A DNA stretch of 64,000 nt from Amphiura filiformis (GCF_039555335.1 NC_092637.1:44098990-44162989), one strand, 5' to 3'. Positions 11,140 to 22,562 are shown, numbered from the stretch's first letter. Numbers and translations are program-made. Notes: generated by a model not told the origin, from the sequence alone.

Positions 11140-11743
11140 ATCTACAAAGCATTTCTGACAGTGTTCACATTGATATGGTTGCTCGTTGGTGTGAGTAGAT
11201 TACCACTTATTATAAAGCATTTTTGACAATACTCCCACGAGAGATGGTTTGATCTCTTTGATAGAAGTTCGAACATGAAATTCTAGGTACATATTACCTG
11301 CTTTTGCCACTGATTCTGTAGCTATGTCTTGGAATAGCGAGCCAGTTACTGTCAGAAAACGAGCTGAAGGTACGAGCAGGAACATAAACAGTAGATTTTA
11401 AACAGTACTAATGAGTACTTATTGGCAAACTGGAAGCCAGTGCAAGGTTGTCAGGAGTCCTCCAACACTGTCACATATGGTACTAGTTACTAGTTGGTGG
11501 TAATCATGGTGTGGTAATATGTCACTAGGTAATATCTATCTACAAAACACTTCTGACAGTACTCACTGCTATTTCTATTTGGTGTGAATAGTTCTAAGAA
11601 AAACACTTCTGACAGTACTCACACTGATATGGGTCTCTTTGGTGTAATAATAAGGAATGTCAACTTTGTAGGTGAGATTTGTCAACAAAATTGCAGAATT
11701 CACACTGATATGGTTTCTCTTTGGTATGAATAAGAGTTTGCCT
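11140..11743 (-). pseudogene. Decayed fingers downstream of ZF-A
   Basis: Minus-strand translation just after the ZF-A stop (TTA TGA) continues to give finger pieces such as [12 protein letters not shown] and [12 protein letters not shown]. They are broken by stops and frameshifts, and further eroded fingers reach about 11140. The array was longer and has lost its 3' fingers. Confidence 0.75.
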
Positions 11744-12928
11744 TCATAAGTTGTGAATAGTTCTGATGTGGGTATTCAGACTACCTTTCTGAGTAAAACA
11801 CTTCTGGCAGTATTCGCACCGATATGGTTTCTCTTTGGTGTGAGTTCGAACGTGTGTTTTTAGTTGAGATTTAGTTACAAAGTATTTCTGACAGTACTCA
11901 CACTGATATGGTTTCTCTTTAGTGTGAACAGTTCGGATGTGCGTTGTAAGACTACTTTTCTGAGAAAAACACTTCTGGCAGTACTCGCACTTATATGGTT
12001 TCTCTTTGGTGTGATTAGTTCGAATGTGGGTTGTAAGACCACTACTCTGAGTAAAACACTTCTGACAGTACTCGCACCGATATGGTTTCTCTTTGGTGTG
12101 AGTTCGAACGTGACTTTTTAATTGATATTTATTTACAAAGCATTTCTGGCAGTACTCACACTGATATGGTTTCTCTTTGGTGTGAATACTTCTGATGTGA
12201 TGGCTTAGACCACCACTCTGAGTAAAACACTTCTGACAGTACTCGCACCGATATGGTTTCTCTTTGGTGTGAGTTCGAACGTGACTTTTTAATTGATATT
12301 TATCTACAAAGCATTTCTGGCAGTGCTCACACTTATATGGTTTCTCTTTGGTGTGACTTCGAATGTGCCTTTTTAGGTCAGATCTAATTACAAAGCATTT
12401 CTGACAGTATTCACACTGATAGGGTTTCTCTTTGGTGTGAATACTTCTGATGTGGATATTCAGACTCCCTTTCCGAGGAAAACGCTTCTGGCAGTACTCG
12501 CACGGATATGGTTTTTCTTTGGTGTGTGTTCGAATGTGAATTTCTAGAGGCCAATTACCTGCAAAGCATTTATGGCAATACTCACACTGATATGTTCTGC
12601 CCTGGGAAAAATACTTGTACTCAGAGTGATAGCTATAGGCCTTGTCTTTGATGCCACTTATGCTGCAAGTGTACCTACGTTTGTCTGGGGCCATTTGCAA
12701 ATCATTTGACAAAACTTGCAAACAATTGTTACATTTGTCCGATAGTTTCCCGTGGTTTTTCACTTGTCTGTCCATCCTACTATATTTTGACAAGACTTTC
12801 TGACAAAACACACACCTATGAGCCCGTGCATATTTAACTAGATGTCTGCTAACATGGATTTTCAATTTATCCAAAGAATAATGGTTCAATCCACAAAATG
12901 TGCAACGAAATGGTTTCAAAAGTTTCAT
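11744..12928 (-). CDS. ZF-A: C2H2 zinc-finger protein, 394 aa
   Basis: Likely a nuclear sequence-specific DNA-binding protein. Residues 1-30 form a header finger (C9, C12, H25, H29) starting MKLLKPFRCTFC. A second CxxC at 39-42 has lost its first histidine and a third CxxC unit is degenerate. From about residue 113, ten tandem fingers follow, each close to [10 protein letters not shown], joined by HTKEKPY linkers, and ending IRTIHNL. Spacing alternates between H-x3-H and H-x4-H. No KRAB, BTB, ZAD or SCAN domain is seen. The ATG follows a possible splice acceptor (TTCTACAG) by a few bases, so a non-coding 5' exon is likely. The start was chosen because MKLLKPF is conserved in all paralogues. 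The target and the direction of regulation cannot be told from sequence. Confidence 0.88.
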   Translation of the reverse strand: MKLLKPFRCTFCGLNHYSLDKLKIHVSRHLVKYARAHRCVFCQKVLSKYSRMDRQVKNHGKLSDKCNNCLQVLSNDLQMAPDKRRYTCSISGIKDKAYSYHSEYKYFSQGRTYQCEYCHKCFAGNWPLEIHIRTHTKEKPYPCEYCQKRFPRKGSLNIHIRSIHTKEKPYQCEYCQKCFVIRSDLKRHIRSHTKEKPYKCEHCQKCFVDKYQLKSHVRTHTKEKPYRCEYCQKCFTQSGGLSHHIRSIHTKEKPYQCEYCQKCFVNKYQLKSHVRTHTKEKPYRCEYCQKCFTQSSGLTTHIRTNHTKEKPYKCEYCQKCFSQKSSLTTHIRTVHTKEKPYQCEYCQKYFVTKSQLKTHVRTHTKEKPYRCEYCQKCFTQKGSLNTHIRTIHNL

Positions 12929-13200
12929 TTTTGACTGTAGAAGTTTGTAGTTTAAATGTATATTACTGAGTGCACATTAAAAGAAACAAACAAAGTTCAA
13001 ATATGTACTTCAAATTCCTATGCGCACCTCAAAACCAACCATCAACAAAAACAAGCCAGTGGAACAGCAAGCCCCGGCAGCAAGCAAGACAAGACCACAA
13101 TCCTCACTGCCTTATGCAAAGTACGGTCCTGGTGATCTCTGTATCAATATATCTGAAACGTTAAAAACAATTAGAAATAATAATGTCATTTATTTGATTT
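12929..13200 (-). promoter_or_regulatory. Conserved 5' flank of ZF-A
   Basis: The sequence upstream of the ATG carries elements shared with the flanks of ZF-B to ZF-E: a TTACTGAGTG-like motif, then GCGCACCTCAAAACCAACCA, and further out TATCTGAAACGTTAAAAACA. The order is kept among paralogues while spacing drifts. It may contain the promoter and 5' UTR exon, or may simply be co-duplicated. No transcript evidence is available. Confidence 0.45.
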
Positions 13201-13249
13201 AATGGTTCATTCCACAAAATTTGCAACGAAATGGTTTCAAAAGTTTCAT
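13201..13249 (-). pseudogene. Header fragment of a lost zinc-finger gene
   Basis: Minus-strand ATG at 13249 opens MKLLKPFRCKFCGMNH, the first 16 codons of the family header, and then homology stops. Its own conserved 5' flank (13250-13475, with GCGCACCTCAAAACCAAC) follows upstream. A whole paralogue was therefore deleted except for its first codons and flank. Confidence 0.8.
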
Positions 13250-13475
13250 TGTAAAATATATATCTTTGCAATTAATGTATTATTGAGCGTACATTAAAAT
13301 ATCATGTGCGCACCTCAAAACCAACTATTGTATAGTCAACACAAGCAAACACTAGATGGAGCAGCAAGCACAATCCGGACTGCCTTCTGTAACAGCCTGT
13401 TGGAACGTACTTGTAAATTTCAAATGCAGAACTATACCTCAACTCGTGTATCAAAATATCTGAAATGTTTAAAAA
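13250..13475 (-). promoter_or_regulatory. Orphan conserved 5' flank of the deleted paralogue
   Basis: It repeats the ZF-A flank in the same order: TATTATTGAGCGTACATT, GCGCACCTCAAAACCAAC, TGGAACGTACTTGTAAATTT, ATATCTGAAATGTTTAAAA. This gives two consecutive family 5' flanks at 12929-13475. Confidence 0.55.
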
Positions 13476-14494
13476 TTTACGATTTGAAATAACATTTCAC
13501 CAGATATCCGAAATCGTAAACGTTGATAACTTAATTTACTGTTGTTTATCATGTTGATTTGAAAGTTTATGCACATGACAGCAGTTCCCTTTTTGTCAGC
13601 AAATTTCCTATGCGATTTTCTCAATTTTAAGAAGGGGAGGCACATAGCCCCATGCCCATATGACGCTATGCCATGCACTGTCTGCGCCTGGCCCCAGACA
13701 ATTTTTTGGAAGGTCGAAAGAGGGCCACTTTGAGATTGTAATTTCCATTTATTTTTAATGCAACAAAAATCTGAAATCTTAGAATATTGATGGCTTCTTC
13801 TTAGGGAACAAAAAAAAATCTATGTTTTACTATCTAAAAAGAAACTAGTTTCGTGAAATCTTGAATATATTCATACTTTTTTTGCATCAAAATCTAGACC
13901 CTTCTTGTTACAAGGTCATGTCCAAGTCATTTTGGGGTCATATCGCCATAGATTGTTACAGGATCATGGAATATGCGACCAACGCAGCGAGACAAAAATG
14001 TCAAGGTCAATTTGGGGTCATTCATCTGGTTTTACAAACCGCGAAAGTTCAATCTCAATAAAATATTACTAGTTTCCGAATGAATATTCAACCAAAAAGA
14101 AAGTATTGATATTCAACATTTTGCAGACTGTTAAAATATGACTGCACAATCTATGTTTTTTCGTTTATACCTATACGTAATGCATCAAAATAGGTCAAGG
14201 TCAATAGGCCTCAATGGTACTTGACATATTTTGCCATATTACCTTGGTAACAAAACATCCTACATCATTGTGTAATCAAATCTTAATTTGAATTGTTATA
14301 TTAAAACGAGCATTTTAACACCTCTTTGTCAAAATCGGAGCATTTTTATAATTTTTACCAGAGAGGCAAAAATGTGACATTTGACCTTTTTGGAAATAAC
14401 TCAGGAACTGTACATCCCAGATATAGGTAAAAAGAACCATTTTCTGAAGCTTTATGACCAGAGGAATACATTGATGGTTTTTGACACAATTTGC
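13476..14494. mobile_element. Eroded old repeats, no gene
   Basis: Phrases such as ATCGCCATAGATTGTTACAG and GAGGAATACATTGATGG are shared with 9041-9530 and, more weakly, with 21560-22080. This suggests an old inverted-repeat family. Boundaries cannot be set and no coding frame is credible. Confidence 0.4.
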
Positions 14495-14656
14495 AGAGAT
14501 GCCACTAAGAACCACTCAAAAAGTCTGAAAAACATGAAATAGCGCGTAAATTTAGAGTAAAAAAGTCCCAAAATGGGCTGAAAATAAATAAAAGTGCTGA
14601 AATTTTGACTTTATTAAAGTAGGAATTCAGACAAAAGTAGGAAAAGTGGCATCTCT
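14495..14656. mobile_element. Small inverted-repeat element, 162 bp
   Basis: AGAGATGCCACT at the left is matched by AGTGGCATCTCT at the right. The interior is A/T-rich. Non-coding. Confidence 0.5.
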
Positions 14657-15165
14657 GATTGAGAATTTTTGAGCTTTTTAATACCACCCCCAAAAAAAAA
14701 CCTGGCTCCAATTCCTACTTTTGCATGAGGGGTCGGGTTCACTCACTAAAAGATACTATTCATGGGATAAAATCAAGGTCGTCTAATGGACAACAAGATA
14801 GGAATATCTTTGATGCAGGTGATCGATTCAACGAAATGATAATAAAGGCACTACATTTGCAAATTGGACTTTTCTGAATATGTTTGTGGTTTATTACATG
14901 TAGATGACAAATTATCAAACAAAATGCATTGTCATACATTGTTTTATACACTACCAGCTCTTTAACAAAGTAATTCAGTCTTTTTTGATTAAGGCTATTC
15001 AAATGGCAATGCTAATTTTAAATGCTCCCTGCGAACAAACCGGGATGGATTGTGACAGCAAGGGGTAAATACACTCTTTTCAAACTGCAATATACATTGT
15101 TGTAAATTCACAGGTATGACTCTCTACATCCCTCAAAAGGATGGAGCAATCTCATAATTGATTTA
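14657..15165. other. Non-coding, nothing recognised
   Basis: AT-rich sequence without visible structured repeats or exons. Confidence 0.3.
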
Positions 15166-15496
15166 GGGGCTGTGCAATAATCATGAGCCCCCTCCCCCAC
15201 CCCCTGCCAAATTTTTGGGATCCCAATTTACAAACTTTAAATGGTCTAGATATAGGTACTTGCAATCGAGCAGGAAAATTTGCATATTATAAGCATTTCC
15301 GTACTGTTTTCCTATGAAGCCTTTTTAGAGCGTGGTTATTTAAAGGCGCCCCATGAAGGTGTGCCAATAATTGCTTGCTTCCCCCTCTGATCTCGACTTG
15401 CCAAAACTGCTTCCCTCCCCCCTTTCTGCTCGCCAACAATTTCTTGCTCCCCCCCCATTTTACCCTCCACAGGGCTCATAATTATTGCACAGCCCC
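15166..15496. mobile_element. 331-bp MITE (family E), complete, TTA target duplication
   Basis: The left end GGGGCTGTGCAATAATCATG and right end CATAATTATTGCACAGCCCC are inverted repeats. TTA flanks both sides (15163-15165 and 15497-15499), the 3-bp TWA duplication typical of PIF/Harbinger elements. The interior is made of C-run phrases (TTGCTTCCCCC). Confidence 0.8.
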
Positions 15497-15569
15497 TTAA
15501 CCAATTCTAAATGTACCACAAGACTATGTCTGAAATTAATCTAATGGTTGCTATGCTATATTTATAGTT

Positions 15570-16132
15570 GGTCTTAACCCTGGAATTATGGAAAATTTCG
15601 TGTCTCATAACTGCAAAAAAACAGGTTTTTTTCTCAAATTTTTTTCGGGAAACGTTACAAAAGAATTCGTGGGTAAAAACATTTAAAAACTAGATATTTT
15701 AATATCTTGGACGCGTTTTTAATTTTTTTGAATTTTGACCAACTTTCAGAAATTTTCACCAAAAATGGTTGGAAAATGCTAAATTTTGCTTTAAAATTAT
15801 TTAAAATGCCCGATTTTCCCCCAAATTTCAAAAACTTTTGGTGAAGTTGATCAGAAAACAAAATAAATAAATAAAGGGGCCTAAATATCTAGTTTAAAAA
15901 AAAAAATTGTTACGTTTCATGAGAAAAAAAAATGGGTGAAAAAACCTGGGTTTTTTGTTTTAATTTTCTCCAAAACTGAGCATTTTTGCCCAAATTTGAC
16001 CGCAGACCTGGATTTGTCAAGTCTTTGCCATTCTTGTATAGAAATATGTATACTTTTATATACTTTAGACCAACAATTTAGCAGTTTAATATGATGCTAA
16101 AGTTTCCAGAATTCCAGGGTTACGCTTGACCA
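15570..16132. mobile_element. About 560-bp inverted-repeat element
   Basis: The left end GGTCTTAACCCTGGAATTAT is matched inversely by AATTCCAGGGTTACGCTTGACC at the right. TTTTTCTC/GAGAAAAA pairs lie further in. A right-end fragment with the same order of motifs is at 39125-39278. Confidence 0.65.
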
Positions 16133-16195
16133 CCCTTGTTGCACCAGAAGCGAGTCAGTACTCTTAAGCACTAGGTAAATTCTTGTCAAATAATA

Positions 16196-17210
16196 TACCG
16201 TATTTCCTCGAATGGTCGCCACCCCCTTCAAATAAACACCCCACCAATTTTTTCAACCAAGATGTTTCAAAAATGCCGATATGTCCATGCTATCTAGACG
16301 TTCGCCTTTCGTATCTCTTTCCTTGTTGGAAAGGTATAACGTTGAGGAGATAGGAACATGTACAGAAGATCCGGGACCTACTCTGCCATGTTTGGCTGAG
16401 TAACGGTACATGAACACAGTCTTTTGTGCCTATGTAAATTAGTCATTGTGTAAAGCTGTGTTTATACCCAGACTGAATCATTGCCGCTAACTACACAAGT
16501 TATGTGTGCCATTTTAGAGAACGTTGACCGACAGAGGGTGTCAATATAGGCCTACGTGTCGCTTTTGAAAAACAGCGAATCATGCGCATGCTCAGCAGGC
16601 AAATACGACGGCGATTTAGTACACTGACCATGCGTGCGATTCAGGTTTCTCCAAAAGCGATTGAGTATAAATGCATCTTTAGAAATGACCGGCGATTGTG
16701 TGTTCTCAAGGGGTTTTATCATGTTAATTAGTGACCTCGATCAAGCATTGAAATGCTGTCATTTTTTGTACTGGATCGTTCAAGCATCTCCAACAAATTT
16801 TTCAATGTAACAGGCATGAGAATGATCATCCATGAAAACACCTGAAGTGTTTGAAAAAAGCCTGAAAAAGTACGTAAAATTGGGCTAAAAAGGTTAAGTG
16901 CCTCTGGCCCTAGTAGAAGTAAAAACGGATACTATTGCCAGAGTTCTAGGGCTAATGCTATCTTGTGTAGTAAGCTTACCAAGTTACTCACATGGTCGAT
17001 AATAGCAGCAATAATTGGCGAAAATCTGCATCGGAAACCCGGAAGTGAACCAAAAGTCAGTGTTTCTAGTTCATAGTACGTCATTTTAGCGTGACTTTTA
17101 AGCTTACCTAATGATTTTAACGGGAATTGTGCTAAAAATGACCTCTAATAAACGCCCCCCCGTTTGGTTAATGCAACGCCCCGGGGACGTTTATTCGAGG
17201 AAATACGGTA
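16196..17210. mobile_element. 1.0-kb inverted-repeat element with TACCGTATTTCCTCGAAT ends
   Basis: TACCGTATTTCCTCGAAT at the left and ATTCGAGGAAATACGGTA at the right are exact inverse ends. The next bases on both sides contain GGTGGCG/CGCCCC-like segments (about 40-60 bp terminal repeats). The roughly 900-bp interior has no transposase. Confidence 0.75.
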
Positions 17211-17379
17211 AACAGTTTCAAGAAACATTTTTCAAATTAGTAATTTACAGTTCAATAACCTGTTAGAAAGTTTTGATCAAGTTTTCGAAAATGTTTGTGA
17301 ATGACATGTTTATAATAACCTTTATATGACCACGACATTTTTTTACTGATTTCTGTAACACGTTTGCTTGGGAATAATC

Positions 17380-17790
17380 CACTTGTATGAAGCATTTTTA
17401 GTATTCACATTGTTTTGCTTTCTCTTTGGTGTGAGTTTTACCATGGTTTTACTTAGACCTAAAAATTGTTTGATTGGCGTAATAAAAAGATAGGGTAGAT
17501 CGGTCGGATGATGCCTTGGAACTTTTTCTTTAATTTTTTTAATATCCACTTTTTAAAAATGTTTTGGTAAAAAAAAAAAAAAAAGTCTAGGGTCAAGAAT
17601 ATTTTAGAGTTGGTCGGGTTACGCCAATCAAACTTATTTTTAGGCCTTATAGCAAAGCAATAATCACACTGCTTTTTCTTGGTTGTGATTTCCAACGTGC
17701 CTTGCTAGATGGTAATTATAAACTATTCATTTTGGACAGTGCTCCCAGGATTTTCAACCAAAGAAAGTGCGCTTGCTGATTTTTTTTGTG
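17380..17790 (-). pseudogene. Decayed fingers downstream of ZF-B, split by an insertion
   Basis: The 17395-17450 piece (complement CACACCAAAGAGAAAGCAA) and the 17648-17790 piece (encoding a CDYCFA-like half finger and a preceding HVG-H end) are remnants of the same array. A small inverted-repeat element interrupts them. Confidence 0.6.
17455..17647. mobile_element. 193-bp inverted-repeat element inside decayed fingers
   Basis: CCTAAAAATTGTTTGATTGG at the left and CCAATCAAACTTATTTTTAGG at the right face each other. A 17-bp A run lies in the interior. Insertion came after, or helped, the decay of the 3' fingers of ZF-B. Confidence 0.65.
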
Positions 17791-17805
17791 TGAAAAACTT
17801 ACCCT

Positions 17806-18861
17806 TTACAGACCAAAAATTCCATTTTCTCTCAGTTTTGCGTACGGTTCTGACATTGCTATAGTTTGTGTTTGATGTGAGAAGTTTTGGATGTGAGCTT
17901 TAAGATTACTTTTATACGCAAAACGCTTCTGGCAGTAGTCACACTGATACGGTTTCTCTTTGGTGTGAGTTCGAATGTGCCTATCCAGGTGAGATTTATT
18001 CGCAAAGCATTTCTGACAGTACTCGCACTGATATGTCTCTTTGGTGTGAGATCGACGGATGTGCATTTCTAGTTGATATTCATTTGGAAAACATTCCTGA
18101 CAGTACTCACAATGATATGGTTTCTCTTTGTTGTGAGTTCTGAAGTGGGTTTTAAGACTACCTTTCTGAGAAAAACACTTTTGGCAGTACTCACACTGGT
18201 AGGGTTTCTCTTTGGTGTGGGTTAGAACATGCCTTTCTAGGCGAGATTTGTGTACAAAGCATTTCTGACAGAATTCACACTGATACGGGTTGTCTTCAGT
18301 GTGAGTAGTTCTGATGTGAGTTTTAAGATTACTATTATGCGCAAAAAACTTCTGGCAGTGTTCACACTGATGTCGTTTCTCTTTGGTGTGTGTTTGGAAG
18401 TGCCTTTGTAAGTGAGATTTACTTACAAAGCTTTTCTGACAGTAATCACACTGATATGGTTTCTCTTTGGTGTGAATTCTGATGTGGGTTGTAAGACTAC
18501 CACTCTGAGTAAAACACTTCTGGCAGTACTCACACTGATATGGTTTCACTTTGGTGTCACTTCTGATGTCAGTTTTGAGACAACTGGAAGTGCACATTAC
18601 TTTGTGGATGATTAAATCACAATCATTTGAATAACCTTTCAAACAGTTTTTACATTTGTCTGACAAATTCTTCCTGTGGTTATTCGAGTATGAACACAGA
18701 ATACCATATTTTGACAAGCTATTCTGACAAAATACACACTGTTTTCGTCTACGAGCCCGCACATATTTAACTAGATGTCGGCTGACATGGATTTTCAATT
18801 TATCCAAAGAATAATGGTTTATTCCACAAAATGTACAACAAAATGGTTTCAAAAGTTTCAT
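17806..18861 (-). CDS. ZF-B: C2H2 zinc-finger protein, 351 aa
   Basis: This is a paralogue of ZF-A and probably a nuclear DNA-binding protein. The header finger (C9, C12, H25, H29; KPFCCTFCGINHYSLDKLK) is followed by a degenerate second unit with CVFC, then a third C2HC-type unit (CKNC with H-x3-C). Eight tandem fingers follow, from [16 protein letters not shown] to YQCDYCQKRFAYKSNL, with HTKEKPY linkers. The array ends in an atypical 25-residue tail (QTQTIAMSEPYAKL) that probably comes from read-through past lost fingers. ATG at 18861 follows a possible acceptor (ATCTACAG). Finger sequences differ from ZF-A at the helix contact positions, so targets probably differ. Confidence 0.87.
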   Translation of the reverse strand: MKLLKPFCCTFCGINHYSLDKLKIHVSRHLVKYVRARRRKQCVFCQNSLSKYGILCSYSNNHRKNLSDKCKNCLKGYSNDCDLIIHKVMCTSSCLKTDIRSDTKVKPYQCEYCQKCFTQSGSLTTHIRIHTKEKPYQCDYCQKSFVSKSHLQRHFQTHTKEKRHQCEHCQKFFAHNSNLKTHIRTTHTEDNPYQCEFCQKCFVHKSRLERHVLTHTKEKPYQCEYCQKCFSQKGSLKTHFRTHNKEKPYHCEYCQECFPNEYQLEMHIRRSHTKETYQCEYCQKCFANKSHLDRHIRTHTKEKPYQCDYCQKRFAYKSNLKAHIQNFSHQTQTIAMSEPYAKLRENGIFGL

Positions 18862-19130
18862 TGTTATCTGTAGATGTTTGCAATATGAATTATATTACTT
18901 AATAGTGAACTTTAAAATAATCTTACAACATTAAAAAACGTAGCTCAAATAAAATATCTGTGTGCACCTCAAACCAACCACGGAAAGTCAACACAGTGGT
19001 GCAGCAAGTAGGATCACAAAAAATTCTTCTCTATTAGCCCTGGTGGAACTTGTCGTTTAAAATGCAGAATTGTATCACTGGTACAAAATATCTGAAATGG
19101 TAAAACAATTTGAATGTCATAAAAAAAATG
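18862..19130 (-). promoter_or_regulatory. Conserved 5' flank of ZF-B
   Basis: It contains GTGTGCACCTCAAACCAACC, GTGGTGCAGCAAG and ATATCTGAAATGGTAAAACA in the order seen upstream of the other paralogues. Function as a promoter is an inference from conservation only. Confidence 0.4.
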
Positions 19131-19466
19131 ACAGAAAATGCAGTTTATTCATCATTTTAATTGCAAATATTCTAATAAAAACACTGACAAAATATGTTTT
19201 CATTTAATTGATGCAGAAATACTCAGAAAAGTGGAAATCAGCTGAAACACAATAAAAATTGCTGGTCCTAGGAATTTGCATAATATTGATGGATTCTTCT
19301 TTAATAGAGAAAGATCGATAACGTACGACCTAAACATTACTGGTTTTGTGAAATATTGAATATTATTAATTTTTATTAATTTTTCACATCAATATTTAAA
19401 CCAAACATATTTAACTTAATCACGGTTTTTAACAACCCATCAAAGTAAAACTGTAGTCCATATTAA
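19131..19466. other. Non-coding, nothing recognised
   Basis: AT-rich spacer between the ZF-B flank and the next element. Confidence 0.3.
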
Positions 19467-20554
19467 GGTGGCTGTGTACTCTCAGACATGCATGTAGTAA
19501 AAGTGCAATAACTTTGTAATTATTCGCGCAAGACATATAAAAGTATACATTTTTATAAAGGCAAGACATCAATAAATCTTAATATAAATACAGATTTGGG
19601 GTAAAAACAACAATTATGAAGAAAATCACAAAAAAGTGAGTTTTTGGCAATATTTTTTTGGTACATCATAACATAAAAACACTCTTTCCAAAATATTTTA
19701 TTTTGTTTTTAGCTCAATCATGAGGCTCCATTCCAAAAACGGTTTTTTTATTTTTTTGATATTGGCCTTAGTTTTTGAGATATTGACCATATAAGGCATC
19801 AAAATGAACTTTTAAAATTCACAAACGCCTATTTGCACAAAATGATGCCTAAAATCGGAAATAGACCAAAATATAAAAAATGAGAAAACCGTTTCTTGAG
19901 TCGATCATGCTCTTTACGATGATCATATTTGCTTACCTATAGATGCTGTATTTATTGAGTTATCGTGTACCTAAATCGTCATTTTACCGAGAAAATGAAC
20001 ATTGAAATAATGGCCGTTGAAGTTTAAAGTGGTCACATTTTGCCCTTTCATCGAATCTCACAGGAGAATGCGGCAGTTTTCGTTTTTCTACCTTATATTA
20101 CGTGAACATCGGGTAAATCCACAGCCCGTTGAGATGTTTGAGCGAAATCCATTCATAACTTGATATTCAAATCGAGGGAGAGAACTTGAAAAAACCCACA
20201 TTTTATCAGCTAAAACGGAGCCATTTGACCACTTGAAATTAGTGTTTCCAAAGGATGCGCCACGCATGCAGATACGCGTCGCGTATGCGTAGCGTATCTG
20301 TGCGTTAACAAATTGCGCGATACGCAGCGCGATGCGTTGTTGCGCGCGTGTACCTCGCTGATACAACAAAGATTTTCTCTCTTTTAAAATTGCAAACACG
20401 AATGAAATAGTGAAATAAAATCCATAAAATAGCGCAGTTGGAGTTTATAAATCTGGATTTTCTTTCCTTGTATTTATAAAAAACATAACAAAGTAACAAA
20501 TATCAAAAAATCTCAATTTTGCGAAAGAAACAACGTCTTGAGTACACAGCCGCG
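19467..20554. mobile_element. 1.09-kb TTAA-flanked element with a CpG-dense core
   Basis: GGTGGCTGTGTACTC (left) and GAGTACACAGCCGCG (right) are inverse ends. TTAA lies on both sides (19463-19466 and 20555-20558). The interior includes 20255-20350, where CGCG, GCGT and TACGC words are packed far above the local level. No transposase frame; the 103-residue minus-strand frame at 20088-20399 runs through the CpG-rich repeats and is not credible. Confidence 0.75.
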
Positions 20555-22280
20555 TTAAATAATGCATATAGTGTAAACACATGACAATGGAACTTTTGAA
20601 ACCATTTTCTTGTACATTTTTGTGTTCATCAATTATGTTGACAGGAAGTGTAGATTAATAATAATATACATGTATGGCAGAATACCCAAAATATTGATAC
20701 ACATATTTGTCAAAATGTCGTCAAAACATTTTAATCTGAAATTTTTTTTAGTGGTGTTAGAGACTGGAATCAGTGGAACCTTTCTCGTTACCCAAAACGG
20801 CTAGAGCAAATATTGTACCGTCCAAAAAGGATTGTCAAGATGCAAGTCTTACGAAATGGCATTTCCTGAAAGACGGAAAAGTTTGTCGAAATCGGCCTAC
20901 TGGGGCCATGCAGCTTGGGGTAGACTGGGGATGGGGGTAGTGTGAGCCGCGAACCCTCTCCTATTATGGGTTGTTGTCAAGTTCCTATGGGAAGATCATT
21001 TAAAACAAACAAACAAACCCGCATTGAAGTTCACAAAAAGCAGTAGCAGTTAGAAAGCTATAATTTGTTTTATCATAATGTGTATGAAATTTTGCAACTT
21101 GTAAGTTGATATTCAGGGTGCACATCATACATAACATCATTACTGCATGTAATTGGCTAGTAGTAAAATCTTATCTTATCAGCTGTAGCAACTATGATTC
21201 AAGGTACCGATCGGTCAATAATGTAAACAAGTTTTTCCGAGGTTGTACTTCTGATGCACTAATTGGAAGAATTCTGCTTGCTTGTGCATGAAGGACAGTA
21301 CGACAACAAATTGGTAGATTAATAATAATTGATTTGCCGAATGAAGCAGTGAGTGGCAAGCCAACCCTGCAAAACAAATATTAAGCACCGCCTCTGTTAC
21401 AAAACGCAACGGAATCGCCAAGTTAATGAGTTTGAAATATGATCAGCACTACGAACGGTTTGCACAACGAGACAATTGTAAGAAATTGAACTCGTGTTCA
21501 AAATTGCTCGGACTTTTCTTTGTTAAAAACAAAGTTTTCAGCAAATAGGCAACATTGCGAGGTCATAGGTCAAATTGGGGCTGCACATGGGGCGAAAATG
21601 ATTTTGTTTTGTTGACAATGGTCTCAAACTATTTGTTTTGTTATGAAGATTTAAAAAAAATACCTTTATCTATGTAGGATGTTCCATTACCTTGGTAAAG
21701 CAAAATAGGACAATATCCACTATTTCACATTGAATTCTTTATTGAGTCAATTTCACCTTGACAACTGTTGGAAACACAAAGAGTGATTTCTTAAAAGAAA
21801 TCACTCTATGAGGGTTAAAACTATTTTTTTCTCATTTCTTCAAGTGCAATAGATGAATAATTTAACACCATTTTGAACCAAAAAATAAAGAGCAATTTAA
21901 TTGTCACCCCTTGCGGAGCCAAAGTTAGACATGACATCACAATGTGACTTTTGCCCATAACTTCATAATCAAAAGTCATAGATACATGTAGGTCAAAGAA
22001 TACTTTTTCTGAATCCCTATGGCCAGCGGATGCGATGGTGTGGGTTGTGAGCAAGTTTGAATAACTTTGAACTTGACCACCTGTGCAAAATTCAATTATC
22101 TTTTACAACTAAATGAGGGGTGTTCTTAAAATGGCTCCATAGCCTTAATCACCTCTGTATGTACTATTACTCTGACACGATTGTAGTGCATATGAACTGT
22201 AATCTCTTGAACTATTAAACTCTTCTCATCGGTAGCCACATATATTGCCATTAAGCAGCATCATGTATCATCTTACTACT
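20555..22280. other. Non-coding; eroded repeats and one short perfect hairpin
   Basis: The hairpin AGAGTGATTTCTT / AAGAAATCACTCT lies at 21780-21807. From 21560 to 22080, phrases such as CTGAATCCCTATGGCCAG resemble the 9041-9488 family. No gene is supported. Confidence 0.4.
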
Positions 22281-22410
22281 TATAATTGAAAACCGAATTA
22301 AAACACTAGTTTGCGTCTGACGTCAGGGCAAAGGTGTGGCGTGAATGGTTGCTGACGTGGTTGACAGGACGTAATACACAACTAGTTTTTTTATTCGGTC
22401 TTCAATTATA
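22281..22410. mobile_element. 130-bp inverted-repeat element
   Basis: TATAATTGAAAACCGAATTA with ACTAGT at the left faces ACTAGT...TATTCGGTCTTCAATTATA at the right. It is too short to encode anything. Confidence 0.65.
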
Positions 22411-22562
22411 GGAGATTACCTACAGTACTCTCTTCAAAAGTATAAAAAGAAGACAAGTGAACACAGGCTATCAATATTACAAAAATCAACTTGTGTCATC
22501 CAGTACATCATTAATTAAATTGCCTAGGCTCTATGTATCGAAAGACACTGCTATTCAAAAGT

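Noticed and set aside
20088-20399. 103-codon minus-strand open frame
   Set aside because: It lies entirely within a TTAA-flanked element and follows the CpG-rich repeated words.
21780-21807. Perfect 13-bp stem hairpin as a transcription terminator
   Set aside because: This is eukaryotic DNA, no gene ends there, and no T tract follows in a terminator-like way.
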